From Streptomyces parvus (GTDB lineage Bacteria > Actinomycetota > Actinomycetes > Streptomycetales > Streptomycetaceae), in assembly GCF_032121415.1 (NCBI RefSeq), contig NZ_CP135079.1, positions 6,696,001 through 6,760,000 on the forward strand: a DNA stretch of 64,000 nt. The letters run 5' to 3'. A program made the position numbers and the translations under genes. Below the pieces are notes generated by a model, which saw only the letters and a list, made by a program, of their open reading frames with translations, did no database searches and was not told where the DNA came from. Positions 32,423-40,617 of the stretch are shown one piece after another (position 1 is the first letter of the stretch; each line of letters begins with the position of its first letter).

Positions 32423-33990
32423 ACACCCGTACCGTGTCCGTCCGCACGCCGGACGGCACCCCGCTCGCCACCGACGTGTGCCTCCCGGACGGGAACCGCC
32501 CCCGTCCCGCCGTCCTGATCCGCACCCCGTACGGGCGCGAGGCCCACCGCGCCGAGCTGCGCGGCTGGGCGGCACACGGATTCGCCGCCCTCGCCCAGGA
32601 CGTGCGCGGCCGCCACGGCTCGCCGGGGGAGTGGCACCCGTACCGGGACCACGAGAAGACCGACGGCGCGGCCACGGTCGCCTGGGTGCGGGCACAGGCG
32701 TGGAGCAGCGGAGAGGTCGTCGCCGTCGGTGCCTCCTACGCCGCGTACTGCGCCCTCGTCACCACGCTCGACGTCCCCGACGCAGCCCCTGGTGCGGTGG
32801 ACCGCAGGGGAGTCCCGGACGCCGTCATCGCCGCCGTTCCCGCCCTCGGGCTCACCGAGACCGCGCGCGAGCCCGGGGGGCCGGAGCGGTTGTGGGCCCG
32901 GGCCGGCTGGTGGGCGGCCCACGGCGACCGGCGCGACTCCGACCCGGACGCACTGGAGCGGGCTCTCGCCGACGACCCCCGGCTGCTCGAACACCTCCCG
33001 GTCGCCCGCCTGGCGGAGCGGCTGGCCACGGGCCTCGGGCGCGAACTGCCGTCCTGGCCCCGGCTCTGGACCGACCAGGGGCGAGGGCGGCTCGTCGCGC
33101 TCGGCTCCACCGTCCGCCTTCCCCTGCTCGCCGTCGGCGGCACCCGCGACCCCTTCGCCGAGGACACCGTGGCCCTCTGGCGCGGGTGGGGCGGACCGGC
33201 GCGTCTCCTGCTCGGCCCCTGGGGTCACCGCCTCACCGCCGAACGCGCCCTGCCGGCCCGCGCCCGCCTCAACCTCGGTTCGCTGTATGTACGGTGGGCC
33301 CACGCCGCGCTCGCCGGCCGCCTGGAGCCGACACGGCACGGGGTCATCGCCCTCGGCGACAGCGGCCGTTGGCACACCACCCGGGGGTGCGGCGCCCATC
33401 GGCCCGAGACCGTTCCCGAGGCGGAGTGCCGCTGGTCCTTCGGCTCGCCCACCGGTCTACGGCTCCTCCAAGGAGCCGAGTTCAGCGCCGACCCGGAGCG
33501 CCCCGTACGCTCCGACGACCTCGCCGTCCCGGTCGACGGCTACCCCGCAGACCGCTGTCTGCTGCTCTCGCCGCCGCTGCCCCGCCCGCTCGATCTGGCA
33601 GGGGCCGCCGTGGCCCGGATCACGGCCACGGCCGACACCCCCTCGGCCGACTGGGCCGTACGCCTGACCGCGCTCGACCCGTCCGGCCGGGCCGATCCGC
33701 TCGCCTTCGGCATCGTCCGGCGCGCCGGCCCGCCCGGCGAAGCCGCGGACATCACCGTGCCGCTCGGCACCCTCGGGCGCAGGCTGCCCGCCGGGACCCG
33801 GTTGCGGGCCGAGATCGCCGGACACCACTTCCCCGCCCACGCCCGCAACCCGCACACCGGCGACGACCCGGTCACGGCCACCCGGCTCCTCCCGTCCCGC
33901 CGCACCGTGAACCCCCGGGGCAGCGCCCTCCACCTGCCCGTCGTCGCCCGACGCCGCTATGTCGAGCCCGTACCGGAGATATGCCGTTGA
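32419..33990 (+). CDS. CocE/NonD-family (S15-like) hydrolase of the RiPP locus
   Basis: A 523-residue alpha/beta-hydrolase. N-terminal VRTPDGTPLATDVCLPDG and LAQDVRGRHGSPGEW are typical of CocE/NonD. The nucleophile elbow VGASYAAYC gives Ser106; the acid is likely in GGTRDPFAED and the His in LGPWGHRLT. A C-terminal jelly-roll domain follows (from about 350). Family members are Xaa-Pro dipeptidyl peptidases, cocaine esterase and acylases. Here it could trim leader or follower residues, for example near the ENPF of the precursor, or deacylate the product. It is coupled to its neighbours by ATGA and a ten-base overlap. Confidence 0.88.
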   Translation: MNTRTVSVRTPDGTPLATDVCLPDGNRPRPAVLIRTPYGREAHRAELRGWAAHGFAALAQDVRGRHGSPGEWHPYRDHEKTDGAATVAWVRAQAWSSGEVVAVGASYAAYCALVTTLDVPDAAPGAVDRRGVPDAVIAAVPALGLTETAREPGGPERLWARAGWWAAHGDRRDSDPDALERALADDPRLLEHLPVARLAERLATGLGRELPSWPRLWTDQGRGRLVALGSTVRLPLLAVGGTRDPFAEDTVALWRGWGGPARLLLGPWGHRLTAERALPARARLNLGSLYVRWAHAALAGRLEPTRHGVIALGDSGRWHTTRGCGAHRPETVPEAECRWSFGSPTGLRLLQGAEFSADPERPVRSDDLAVPVDGYPADRCLLLSPPLPRPLDLAGAAVARITATADTPSADWAVRLTALDPSGRADPLAFGIVRRAGPPGEAADITVPLGTLGRRLPAGTRLRAEIAGHHFPAHARNPHTGDDPVTATRLLPSRRTVNPRGSALHLPVVARRRYVEPVPEICR

Positions 33991-35354
33991 CCAGCGCCCT
34001 GCCCCTCGAAGCCCTCGTCGACCCGGTCAGCGGGATCGTCCGCGCCGTCGCCCCCGTCGAGCACCCCGCCGGTGCGCCGCCCCGCTACACCGCGATGACC
34101 GCCGACGTCGCCGACGCCCGCCGCCTCGGTGCCTGGCCAGCCGACCGCGTCTCGCTCGGCACCACGTTCGGCGACCCCCGGGGCGCCTGGATCGCCGCGG
34201 TGGCCGAGGCCGTGGAGCGCTACTGCGGCAACCGCCTCCCGCCGCCCGGCCACCCCCAGGAGCCCCGGCGGGCCACCGCGGCCGAGCTGACCGCCGAGGG
34301 GGGCCGCCTGTACGGCCCCGACGCCCTGCCGGCGTACGCACCGTGGCAGTACGGCCGCCCGGGCTTCCCGTACGCCGAACTCACCCCCGACACGCCGGCG
34401 CTGTGGACCCGGGCCGCCGAGAACGGGGAACCCTGCTGGGCCCCCGTCGCGCTCACCCATCTCAACTGGCGTCAGGGAGAGCTGCGTTCCCTGCCCCGCA
34501 CCCACCACCTCAACTACGCGGGCATCGCCACCGGGCAGGGCTTCGACGACGCCGTCGAGCGCGGGCTCCTCGAAGTCGTCGAGCGCGACGCGCTGGAGCT
34601 GTGGTGGCACCTGGACGGACCGACGCGTGGCATCGACCCGGGGAGCGTTCCCGGGCTCACCGAGGACCTGGCCGGCTGCGGGCTGGACGTGCACATCGTG
34701 GAGATGCCCTCCGAGTTCGCGCCCTGCGTCGCGGCCCTCGTGCACGATCCCGGACGCGGTATGTACGCGGCGGGGTTCGCCTGCCGGTACGACCCGGCGG
34801 AAGCGGCCCGCAAGGCCGTCCTGGAGGCCGTGCACACCTGGGTGTTCACCCAAGGCACGGTGGATGCCGACGGGTGGGTGTACCGGGCGGTCGAGGCCGG
34901 GATGCTCGCCCGCGGCCTCTACCTCGACCACCGGGCCGACCGGCGCTATCTCGACGACTGCGGGCCCGAGTTCGCCGCCGTACGCGACCTCGGCGCCCAT
35001 GTCCAGGTCTGGCTGGACGACCGGATGGCGCCGCTCGCCCGACGCTTCACCGAACCCGCCCTGGGCCTCGTGCCGGTCACCGCGATCACTCCCGGCAGCC
35101 GCGCCGCGCTCGACGCGGCGCTCGCCGCCGGGAGCCACCGGGTCATCACCGCGGACCTCACCACGGAGGACGTCGCCGAGACCACGCTGCGCGTCGCCCG
35201 GGTCCTGGTCTCCGGACTGATCCCCAACGCCCCGGCCGCCTTCGGATACTTCGGCTGTCCGCGTTTCGCCGAAGCGGCGCTCGCCCGGGGCTGGCGCACC
35301 CAACCCCCGACAGCAGCTGAGGACTTCACCCTCGCCCCGCCGCCGCACATGTGA
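33981..35354 (+). CDS. YcaO-domain cyclodehydratase
   Basis: A 457-residue YcaO protein. ATP/Mg-binding motifs are recognisable: IAAVAEAVERYCGNRLPPPG, ERGLLEVVERDALELWWHLD and ARKAVLEAVHTWVF. It would use ATP to turn Ser/Thr of the precursor into azolines, with the E1-like partner presenting the peptide. The ATG at 33981 is taken; a TTG at 33987 has a better spaced GGAG and forms a TTGA overlap with the hydrolase stop, so it may be the real start. The C-terminus is Pro-rich (LAPPPHM), as in azoline-forming YcaO enzymes. Confidence 0.92.
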   Translation: MPLTSALPLEALVDPVSGIVRAVAPVEHPAGAPPRYTAMTADVADARRLGAWPADRVSLGTTFGDPRGAWIAAVAEAVERYCGNRLPPPGHPQEPRRATAAELTAEGGRLYGPDALPAYAPWQYGRPGFPYAELTPDTPALWTRAAENGEPCWAPVALTHLNWRQGELRSLPRTHHLNYAGIATGQGFDDAVERGLLEVVERDALELWWHLDGPTRGIDPGSVPGLTEDLAGCGLDVHIVEMPSEFAPCVAALVHDPGRGMYAAGFACRYDPAEAARKAVLEAVHTWVFTQGTVDADGWVYRAVEAGMLARGLYLDHRADRRYLDDCGPEFAAVRDLGAHVQVWLDDRMAPLARRFTEPALGLVPVTAITPGSRAALDAALAAGSHRVITADLTTEDVAETTLRVARVLVSGLIPNAPAAFGYFGCPRFAEAALARGWRTQPPTAAEDFTLAPPPHM

Positions 35355-35368
35355 TGGAGCGCGCCACC

Positions 35369-36856
35369 ATGCCCGACACACCCCACCGAGCCGCCGCGCC
35401 CGCTCGCGGAGTGGGCGCCGTCCTGCCCGCCGCACCGGGTCTCCTGCGCGCGGCGCTCGCGGACGCCAGGTCGCCGCGCGTTCCGGAGCTCTCCCCGCAC
35501 GTTCCGGAGCGCCCGTTCCCGTGGAACGGCCCCGCGACCACGTACGTCAGCGACCCCGGGACCGCGATCGACCTGGGCCGTGTGCTGCGACTCTCCCTGG
35601 CCGCACCCGACGGCACACCGGGCCGGCTGCGCCCCGCCCCCTCGGCGGGTGCTCTGCACCCGGTGCGCGCCCACCTGCTGCTCGGGCAGGGATGCTCGCT
35701 GCCGCCCGGGCGTTACGCCTACGACCCGCGCACCCACCGCGCCCATTCGCGCGGCCCCGCCCCCGACGGCGTACCCCCGGGCGCTTTCGTCGTCCTCACC
35801 GTGGCCGCGTCCCGCACCGTCGCGCACTACGGCCACCGGGCCTGGCCGCTGCTGCTTCTCGACGCGGGGCATGCCGCCGCCGCCCTGGCGCTGGCGGGGG
35901 CCACGACCGCCGACGTGCTGGTCTCTCTCGACGCGGACGGCCTTTTCCTGTCCGGCGCGGCCGGACTGCCGGACGCCCCGGACTGGCCGGACGCCTGGCC
36001 CGGCACCGAGCCGGAACTTCCGCTCGCGGCCGTACGCTTGACGCCCCCGGGCAGCCCCGTCGACGCCGGACCGCGGCTGGGCCCCTGGGCCGCTCTGCCC
36101 CGCGCCTCGGCTCCGACGCCGCAACCAGGAGCCGACACCGCCCCGCCCCGTGAACTCGCGGCGGCACGGCACCTGCTGCACCACATCGCCGGAGCACCCG
36201 GGCGGCCCGACGGCACCTGGCACCCGGCCCCGCGCCCCGGACGGGTGAGCGAGGAGACTCTGGAGCAGCGCCGGAGTGCCCCGCCCGAGGAGCTGAACCG
36301 CCCGCCCGGCAAGGAGCCGCTGTCCCGGATCCTGGCCACCGCCGAGCGCGTGCTGCCGGAAGGGCCCGCCTGGACGGTGGCCGTGGGCGGTGCCACCCCG
36401 GCCCTGTACGCGGCGGCTCCCGGCAGGCCGGGACTCGACGTCCGCGCCGTGGGCGACGCGCGTCCCACGCTCGCCCGCTGGGCCGCGGGCCAGCAGTGGA
36501 TCGCCGCCGCGGGCGCGGTGCTCCTCGCCCACGGCTGCCCCGAGGACGCCCGGGGGGCCACCGTCCGCAGCAGCCACATCGTCGCGGGATACGCGGCCGG
36601 CACGGCCCAGGCGCACGCAACCGCACTGGGCCTGCGCTCACGCCCCATCGGCTCCTGGCAACGGGCCGACCTGGGTGCGGCCCTCGGCGACACCCCCGGA
36701 CGCGACTGGATCGTGCACGGCCTCGCACTCGGCGCACGCCCGACGACAGCGGCCACCCCGGCCACGACCGCGGTCACCTCAGCCCCCATGCCAGCCACCC
36801 CATCCACGGCATCCGCCGCCCCGGCGGCCCCGCCCGGCGAGGAAGAACGCCCATGA
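35369..36856 (+). CDS. SagB-type FMN azoline dehydrogenase, tandem-domain
   Basis: About 495 residues from MPDTPHRAAAPARG, chosen because GGAG is nine bases upstream; an ATG at 35354 that overlaps the YcaO stop is also possible. The nitroreductase-like FMN fold is suggested by RLRPAPSAGALHPVRAHLLL, typical of SagB, and a second half carries RSSHIVAGYAAGTAQAHATA. The product should oxidise azolines to azoles. The C-terminal 45 residues are Ala/Thr/Pro-rich and disordered. Linked to the exporter gene by ATGA. Confidence 0.85.
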   Translation: MPDTPHRAAAPARGVGAVLPAAPGLLRAALADARSPRVPELSPHVPERPFPWNGPATTYVSDPGTAIDLGRVLRLSLAAPDGTPGRLRPAPSAGALHPVRAHLLLGQGCSLPPGRYAYDPRTHRAHSRGPAPDGVPPGAFVVLTVAASRTVAHYGHRAWPLLLLDAGHAAAALALAGATTADVLVSLDADGLFLSGAAGLPDAPDWPDAWPGTEPELPLAAVRLTPPGSPVDAGPRLGPWAALPRASAPTPQPGADTAPPRELAAARHLLHHIAGAPGRPDGTWHPAPRPGRVSEETLEQRRSAPPEELNRPPGKEPLSRILATAERVLPEGPAWTVAVGGATPALYAAAPGRPGLDVRAVGDARPTLARWAAGQQWIAAAGAVLLAHGCPEDARGATVRSSHIVAGYAAGTAQAHATALGLRSRPIGSWQRADLGAALGDTPGRDWIVHGLALGARPTTAATPATTAVTSAPMPATPSTASAAPAAPPGEEERP

Positions 36857-38592
36857 TGCTCCACCCCGAACTCCTGCGCGCAGCGCGCACCGCCAGGCGC
36901 CCGCTCGGCCTCGCCACCGCGCTGCTCGCGGCGGTCACCGCCACCCACCTCGCCCAGGCCGTCCTCCTCGCCCTCGTGCTCTCCCGGATCGCACAGGGGG
37001 AGACGGCCGCCCTCGCCCCGCTGCTCACGGCCGTGATCGCCGTCGTCCTGGTCCGCGCCGCCCTCGGTCGCGCCCAGCGCCTGACCGCCGTCACGGCCGG
37101 TGCCACCGTACGGGTGAGGCTGCGCGACACCCTGCTGGAGCGGCTCGGCGCGCTCGGCCCCACCGCGATCACCGGTGCGCGGGCCGGAGCCGTACGGGCC
37201 ACGCTGGTGGACGGGGTCGAGGGCGTCGACGCGTACATCTCGCGCTACCTGCCCCAACTCCTCATCACCGCCGCCGTACCGCCGCTGCTGCTCCTCGCCG
37301 TCGCTCTCGCCCAGCCGTACGCGGCCCTCGCCCTCGGGCCCGCGCTCCTGCTCGCCCTCTTCGGGCCGCGCTGGTGGGACCGGCTGCTGGCGCGGCGCGG
37401 CAAGGAGCACTGGGACACCTACGAAGCCCTGGCCGCCGACTACCTGGAGGCCCTCCAGGGGATGCCGACGCTGCGCAACGCCGGTGCCGTGGGCCGCGTA
37501 CGGGAACGGCTGGAGCGGCGGTCGGCCGCCCTGCACCGGAGCACCGTCGCCAAACTGCGGGTCTCGCTCGTCGACACCGGCCTCACCGACCTGGCCGTCC
37601 AGGGCGGCACGGTCGCCGCCGTCCTCGTGGCGTGCTCCTCGGCCGCCACCGGCCGCACCGCCGCCACCGGCACCTACCTCCTGCTCCTGCTCGCCTCCGA
37701 GTGCTTCCGCCCCGTCCGCGACCTCTCCCGCGAGTGGCACGCGGGCTACCTCGGGGTGTCGGCGGCCGACGGAATCGCCGCCCTGCGCACCGCCGAGGCC
37801 GCCGTGCAGGACCGGGGCACCGTGACCGCCGACTGGGAGGCCGCGCCCGAGATCCGTTTCGAGGACGTGCACTTCACCCACCCGCGGAGCGCCCGGCCCG
37901 CCCTCGACGGCGTGTCCTTCACCGCCGCCGCCGGGCGTACCACCGCCGTCGTCGGCCCGTCCGGCGCGGGGAAGTCGACCGTGCTGAGCCTCCTGCTACG
38001 GCAACGGGACCCGGACGCCGGGCGCGTCACCGTATCCGGGACGGACACCGCCGCGTACACCCTCGCCTCGCTGCGCCGGGGCATCGCCGTGGTCTCGCAG
38101 GAGACCTACCTCTTCCACGCCACGATCGCGGAGAACCTGCGCATCGCCCGCCCGGCCGCCACGGACGGACAACTGCGCAGCGCCGCCCGCACCGCCGGGA
38201 TCGACGAGGAGATCGCCCGGCTCCCGGACGGTTACGCCACCCTGGTCGGCGAACGCGGCGCCACGCTCTCCGGCGGACAGCGCCAACGGCTCGCCCTGGC
38301 AAGGGCGTTGCTGGCCGACGCCCCGGTCCTGATCCTGGACGAGGCCACCAGCGCGGTCGACGAACGCGGCCAGGCGCGCATCGTCCGGGAACTGGCGGCG
38401 GCCGGTCGCGGCCGCACCTGCATCGTCGTCGCCCACCGGCTCGACGCCGTCCGCCACGCCGACCACATCGTCGTCCTCGACGCGGGCCGTGTGGCCGCGG
38501 CGGGCGACCACACCACCCTGCTCGCGGGCGGCGGCGTGTACGCCTCGCTGGTCGCGGCCGGACGCACCACCCAGGAGGAGCGCGCCGCATGA
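36853..38592 (+). CDS. ABC exporter half-subunit 1 (CydD-like)
   Basis: A 579-residue membrane-ATPase fusion with GAGGAAG before the ATG. Six helices occupy about residues 1-320. The ATPase has Walker A VVGPSGAGKSTVLSLLL, signature LSGGQRQRLALARAL, Walker B VLILDEATSAVDE and switch VAHRLDAVRHA. The family resembles CydD/lipid-type exporters. It forms a heterodimer with the following gene product and likely exports the modified peptide. There is no N-terminal peptidase domain, so cleavage must be done by another protein. Confidence 0.93.
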   Translation: MMLHPELLRAARTARRPLGLATALLAAVTATHLAQAVLLALVLSRIAQGETAALAPLLTAVIAVVLVRAALGRAQRLTAVTAGATVRVRLRDTLLERLGALGPTAITGARAGAVRATLVDGVEGVDAYISRYLPQLLITAAVPPLLLLAVALAQPYAALALGPALLLALFGPRWWDRLLARRGKEHWDTYEALAADYLEALQGMPTLRNAGAVGRVRERLERRSAALHRSTVAKLRVSLVDTGLTDLAVQGGTVAAVLVACSSAATGRTAATGTYLLLLLASECFRPVRDLSREWHAGYLGVSAADGIAALRTAEAAVQDRGTVTADWEAAPEIRFEDVHFTHPRSARPALDGVSFTAAAGRTTAVVGPSGAGKSTVLSLLLRQRDPDAGRVTVSGTDTAAYTLASLRRGIAVVSQETYLFHATIAENLRIARPAATDGQLRSAARTAGIDEEIARLPDGYATLVGERGATLSGGQRQRLALARALLADAPVLILDEATSAVDERGQARIVRELAAAGRGRTCIVVAHRLDAVRHADHIVVLDAGRVAAAGDHTTLLAGGGVYASLVAAGRTTQEERAA

Positions 38593-38855
38593 CCCAGCCC
38601 CCGGACTCCGCCCCGGCCCCGACCCCGCGCATGACCCGGTCCCCGGACTCCGCCCCGGCCCCGACCCCGCGCATGACCCGGTCCCCGGACTCCGCCCCGG
38701 CCCCGACCCCGCGCATGACCCGGTCCCCGGACTCCGCCCCGGCCCCGACCCCGCGCACGACCCGGTCCCCGGACTCGGCCCCGACCCCGTGCACGACCCG
38801 GTCCCCGGACTCGGCCCCGACCCCGTGCACGACCCGGTCCCCGGACTCGGCCCCG
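38589..38855 (+). repeat. Coding minisatellite, 42-bp and 36-bp units
   Basis: Four 42-bp units (38589, 38631, 38673, 38715), the last three identical, are followed by two identical 36-bp units (38757, 38793) and a partial one from 38829. Units two to four each begin with ATG in frame. The encoded tail is rich in Pro, Ser and Ala and should be disordered. Near identity of the units points to recent expansion. Confidence 0.97.
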
Positions 38856-40598
38856 GCCGGCGCCCTGCGCTCGCTCCTCCCGGTCCTCGGTGCGCACCGC
38901 GCCACCGTGGCGCGCACCTGCGTGGCCGCCCTCGTCGACCAGGCCGCCCTGGTGGCCCTGGTCACCCTCGCCGCCCACACGGTGGGCACAGCCGTCACCG
39001 AGCACCGGCCGCCCGCCGCCGGGACCGTCGCCGTCCTGATCGGGCTCGTGCTGCTGCGGGCGCTGGCCACCTGGCGCGAGATGGACCTCTCGCACGACCT
39101 CGCCTACCGGGTCCTGGCCGAACTGCGCGTCCGGGTCTTCGACGGGCTGGCCCGCAGTGCCCCCGCCCGGATCGCGGGCCGGCGCAGCGGTGACCTCGCG
39201 GCCACCGCGCTCGGGGACGTCGAGGCGCTGGAGTTCTTCTACGCCCACGCCATCGCCCAACTCCTCGCCTCCGGCGTGGTCTTCGCGGTGTCGGCCGCCG
39301 TGCTGGCCGCTCTCGGTCCCTGGCTGCTGCTCGCCGTCGTACCGGCCGCGCTGCTGCTGGTCTGGTCGCCGCTGGTCGAAGCGCGCGGGCGGGCCGAACG
39401 CGGGCACCACACCCGGGGCGCGCTCGCCGAGCTGTCTTCGGAGACCGTGGAGAGCGTCGACGGACTGCGCGAGCTGCTGATGACGGGATCGCTGAACCGC
39501 AGGCGCGCCCGGCTCCGGGCCGCCGGCCGGCGGCTCGCCCGCGCCCAACGCGCCGAACAGTCATGGGAGACCGGTGCGGGTGCGGCCCGCGACCTGCTGG
39601 TCGTCGCCGCCGTCATCGGGGTCGTGTCGGCCGCCGCCCACGCCGCGTCCGCCGGACGGCTCGACGGGGCGTGGGCCCCGGCCGCGATGGCGCTCGCCCT
39701 GGGTGCCCTGGCCCCGGTCGCGGAATCGGCGGCCGCGCTCGGCCGGGCAGGTGGTCTGCGCGCCGCCGCGTCCCGGGTCCGGGCCGCCGTGCACGCCGCC
39801 GCAGGGGCTCCCGCCCCCGCCTGCCCCCGCCCCGTCCCCCCGGGCCCGCTCGGCCTGCGGCTGCGCGGCGTACGGTTCGGCTACGGGGGAGAGGCCGTGC
39901 TGGACGGCGTAGACCTCACCGTCCGGCCGGGTGAGACCGTGGCCCTCGTCGGAGCGTCCGGGGCCGGCAAGTCGACCTGCGCCCACCTCCTGGCCCGCTA
40001 CTGGGACCCGGCCGAAGGCGCCGTGGAACTCGTGCCCCCCGCCCCGGCCCACCCCGTCGACCTGCGGGACCTCGCCGAGGACGACCTGCGTGCCGCCGTG
40101 TCCGTGGTGGGGCAGGAGGCCCCGCTCTTCCACGGCACGCTCGCCGAGAACCTCCGTCTGGGCGCCCCCGAGGCGACAGCGGACGAAGTGGACGCGGTGT
40201 CCCGGATCTGCGGCGTCGACACCGTCGCCGACGCCCTGCCCGACGGGCTGGACACCGCCGTCGGCGAGCGCGGCGCGACCCTCTCCGGCGGCCAGCGCGC
40301 CCGGGTGGCCCTGGCCCGGGGGCTGCTGAGCGGTCCACGCGTCCTCGTCCTGGACGAGACGACCGCCCATCTGGACCACCGGGGCGACGCGGAACTGGCC
40401 CGGGCGCTCGCGGCCGACTCCGCCACCCGGGCGACCCTGCTGATCGCCCACCGTCCGGCCACCGTCCGCAGGGCCGACCGGATCGCGGTCCTTGAAGGCG
40501 GTCGCATCGTCGAGGAGGGCACCTGGGACGAGCTGATCCGGGCCGGAGGCCCGCTGACCCGCCTCTTCGCGCGCGAGCAGCCGGAGCCCGCCCCCTGA
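38589..40598 (+). CDS. ABC exporter half-subunit 2 with repetitive N-terminus
   Basis: A 669-residue exporter subunit. Good GGAGGAG stands eight bases before the ATG, so translation starts at the first repeat. The first 90 residues are seven units of MTRSPDSAPAPTPR type, then the membrane domain begins at LRSLLPVLGAHRATV. The ATPase has Walker A LVGASGAGKSTCAHLLA, signature LSGGQRARVALARGL, Walker B VLVLDETTAHLDH (Thr-Thr in place of the usual Ala/Pro-Thr) and IAHRPATVRRA. CydC-like. Last gene of the RiPP operon, ATGA-coupled to subunit 1. Confidence 0.92.
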   Translation: MTQPPDSAPAPTPRMTRSPDSAPAPTPRMTRSPDSAPAPTPRMTRSPDSAPAPTPRTTRSPDSAPTPCTTRSPDSAPTPCTTRSPDSAPAGALRSLLPVLGAHRATVARTCVAALVDQAALVALVTLAAHTVGTAVTEHRPPAAGTVAVLIGLVLLRALATWREMDLSHDLAYRVLAELRVRVFDGLARSAPARIAGRRSGDLAATALGDVEALEFFYAHAIAQLLASGVVFAVSAAVLAALGPWLLLAVVPAALLLVWSPLVEARGRAERGHHTRGALAELSSETVESVDGLRELLMTGSLNRRRARLRAAGRRLARAQRAEQSWETGAGAARDLLVVAAVIGVVSAAAHAASAGRLDGAWAPAAMALALGALAPVAESAAALGRAGGLRAAASRVRAAVHAAAGAPAPACPRPVPPGPLGLRLRGVRFGYGGEAVLDGVDLTVRPGETVALVGASGAGKSTCAHLLARYWDPAEGAVELVPPAPAHPVDLRDLAEDDLRAAVSVVGQEAPLFHGTLAENLRLGAPEATADEVDAVSRICGVDTVADALPDGLDTAVGERGATLSGGQRARVALARGLLSGPRVLVLDETTAHLDHRGDAELARALAADSATRATLLIAHRPATVRRADRIAVLEGGRIVEEGTWDELIRAGGPLTRLFAREQPEPAP

Positions 40599-40617
40599 GC
40601 CGCACCGGAAGCGGTGC

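Noticed and set aside
38589..38855. Regular repeats as a possible CRISPR array
   Set aside because: The units are directly contiguous without spacers, lie inside a coding sequence and have no cas genes nearby.
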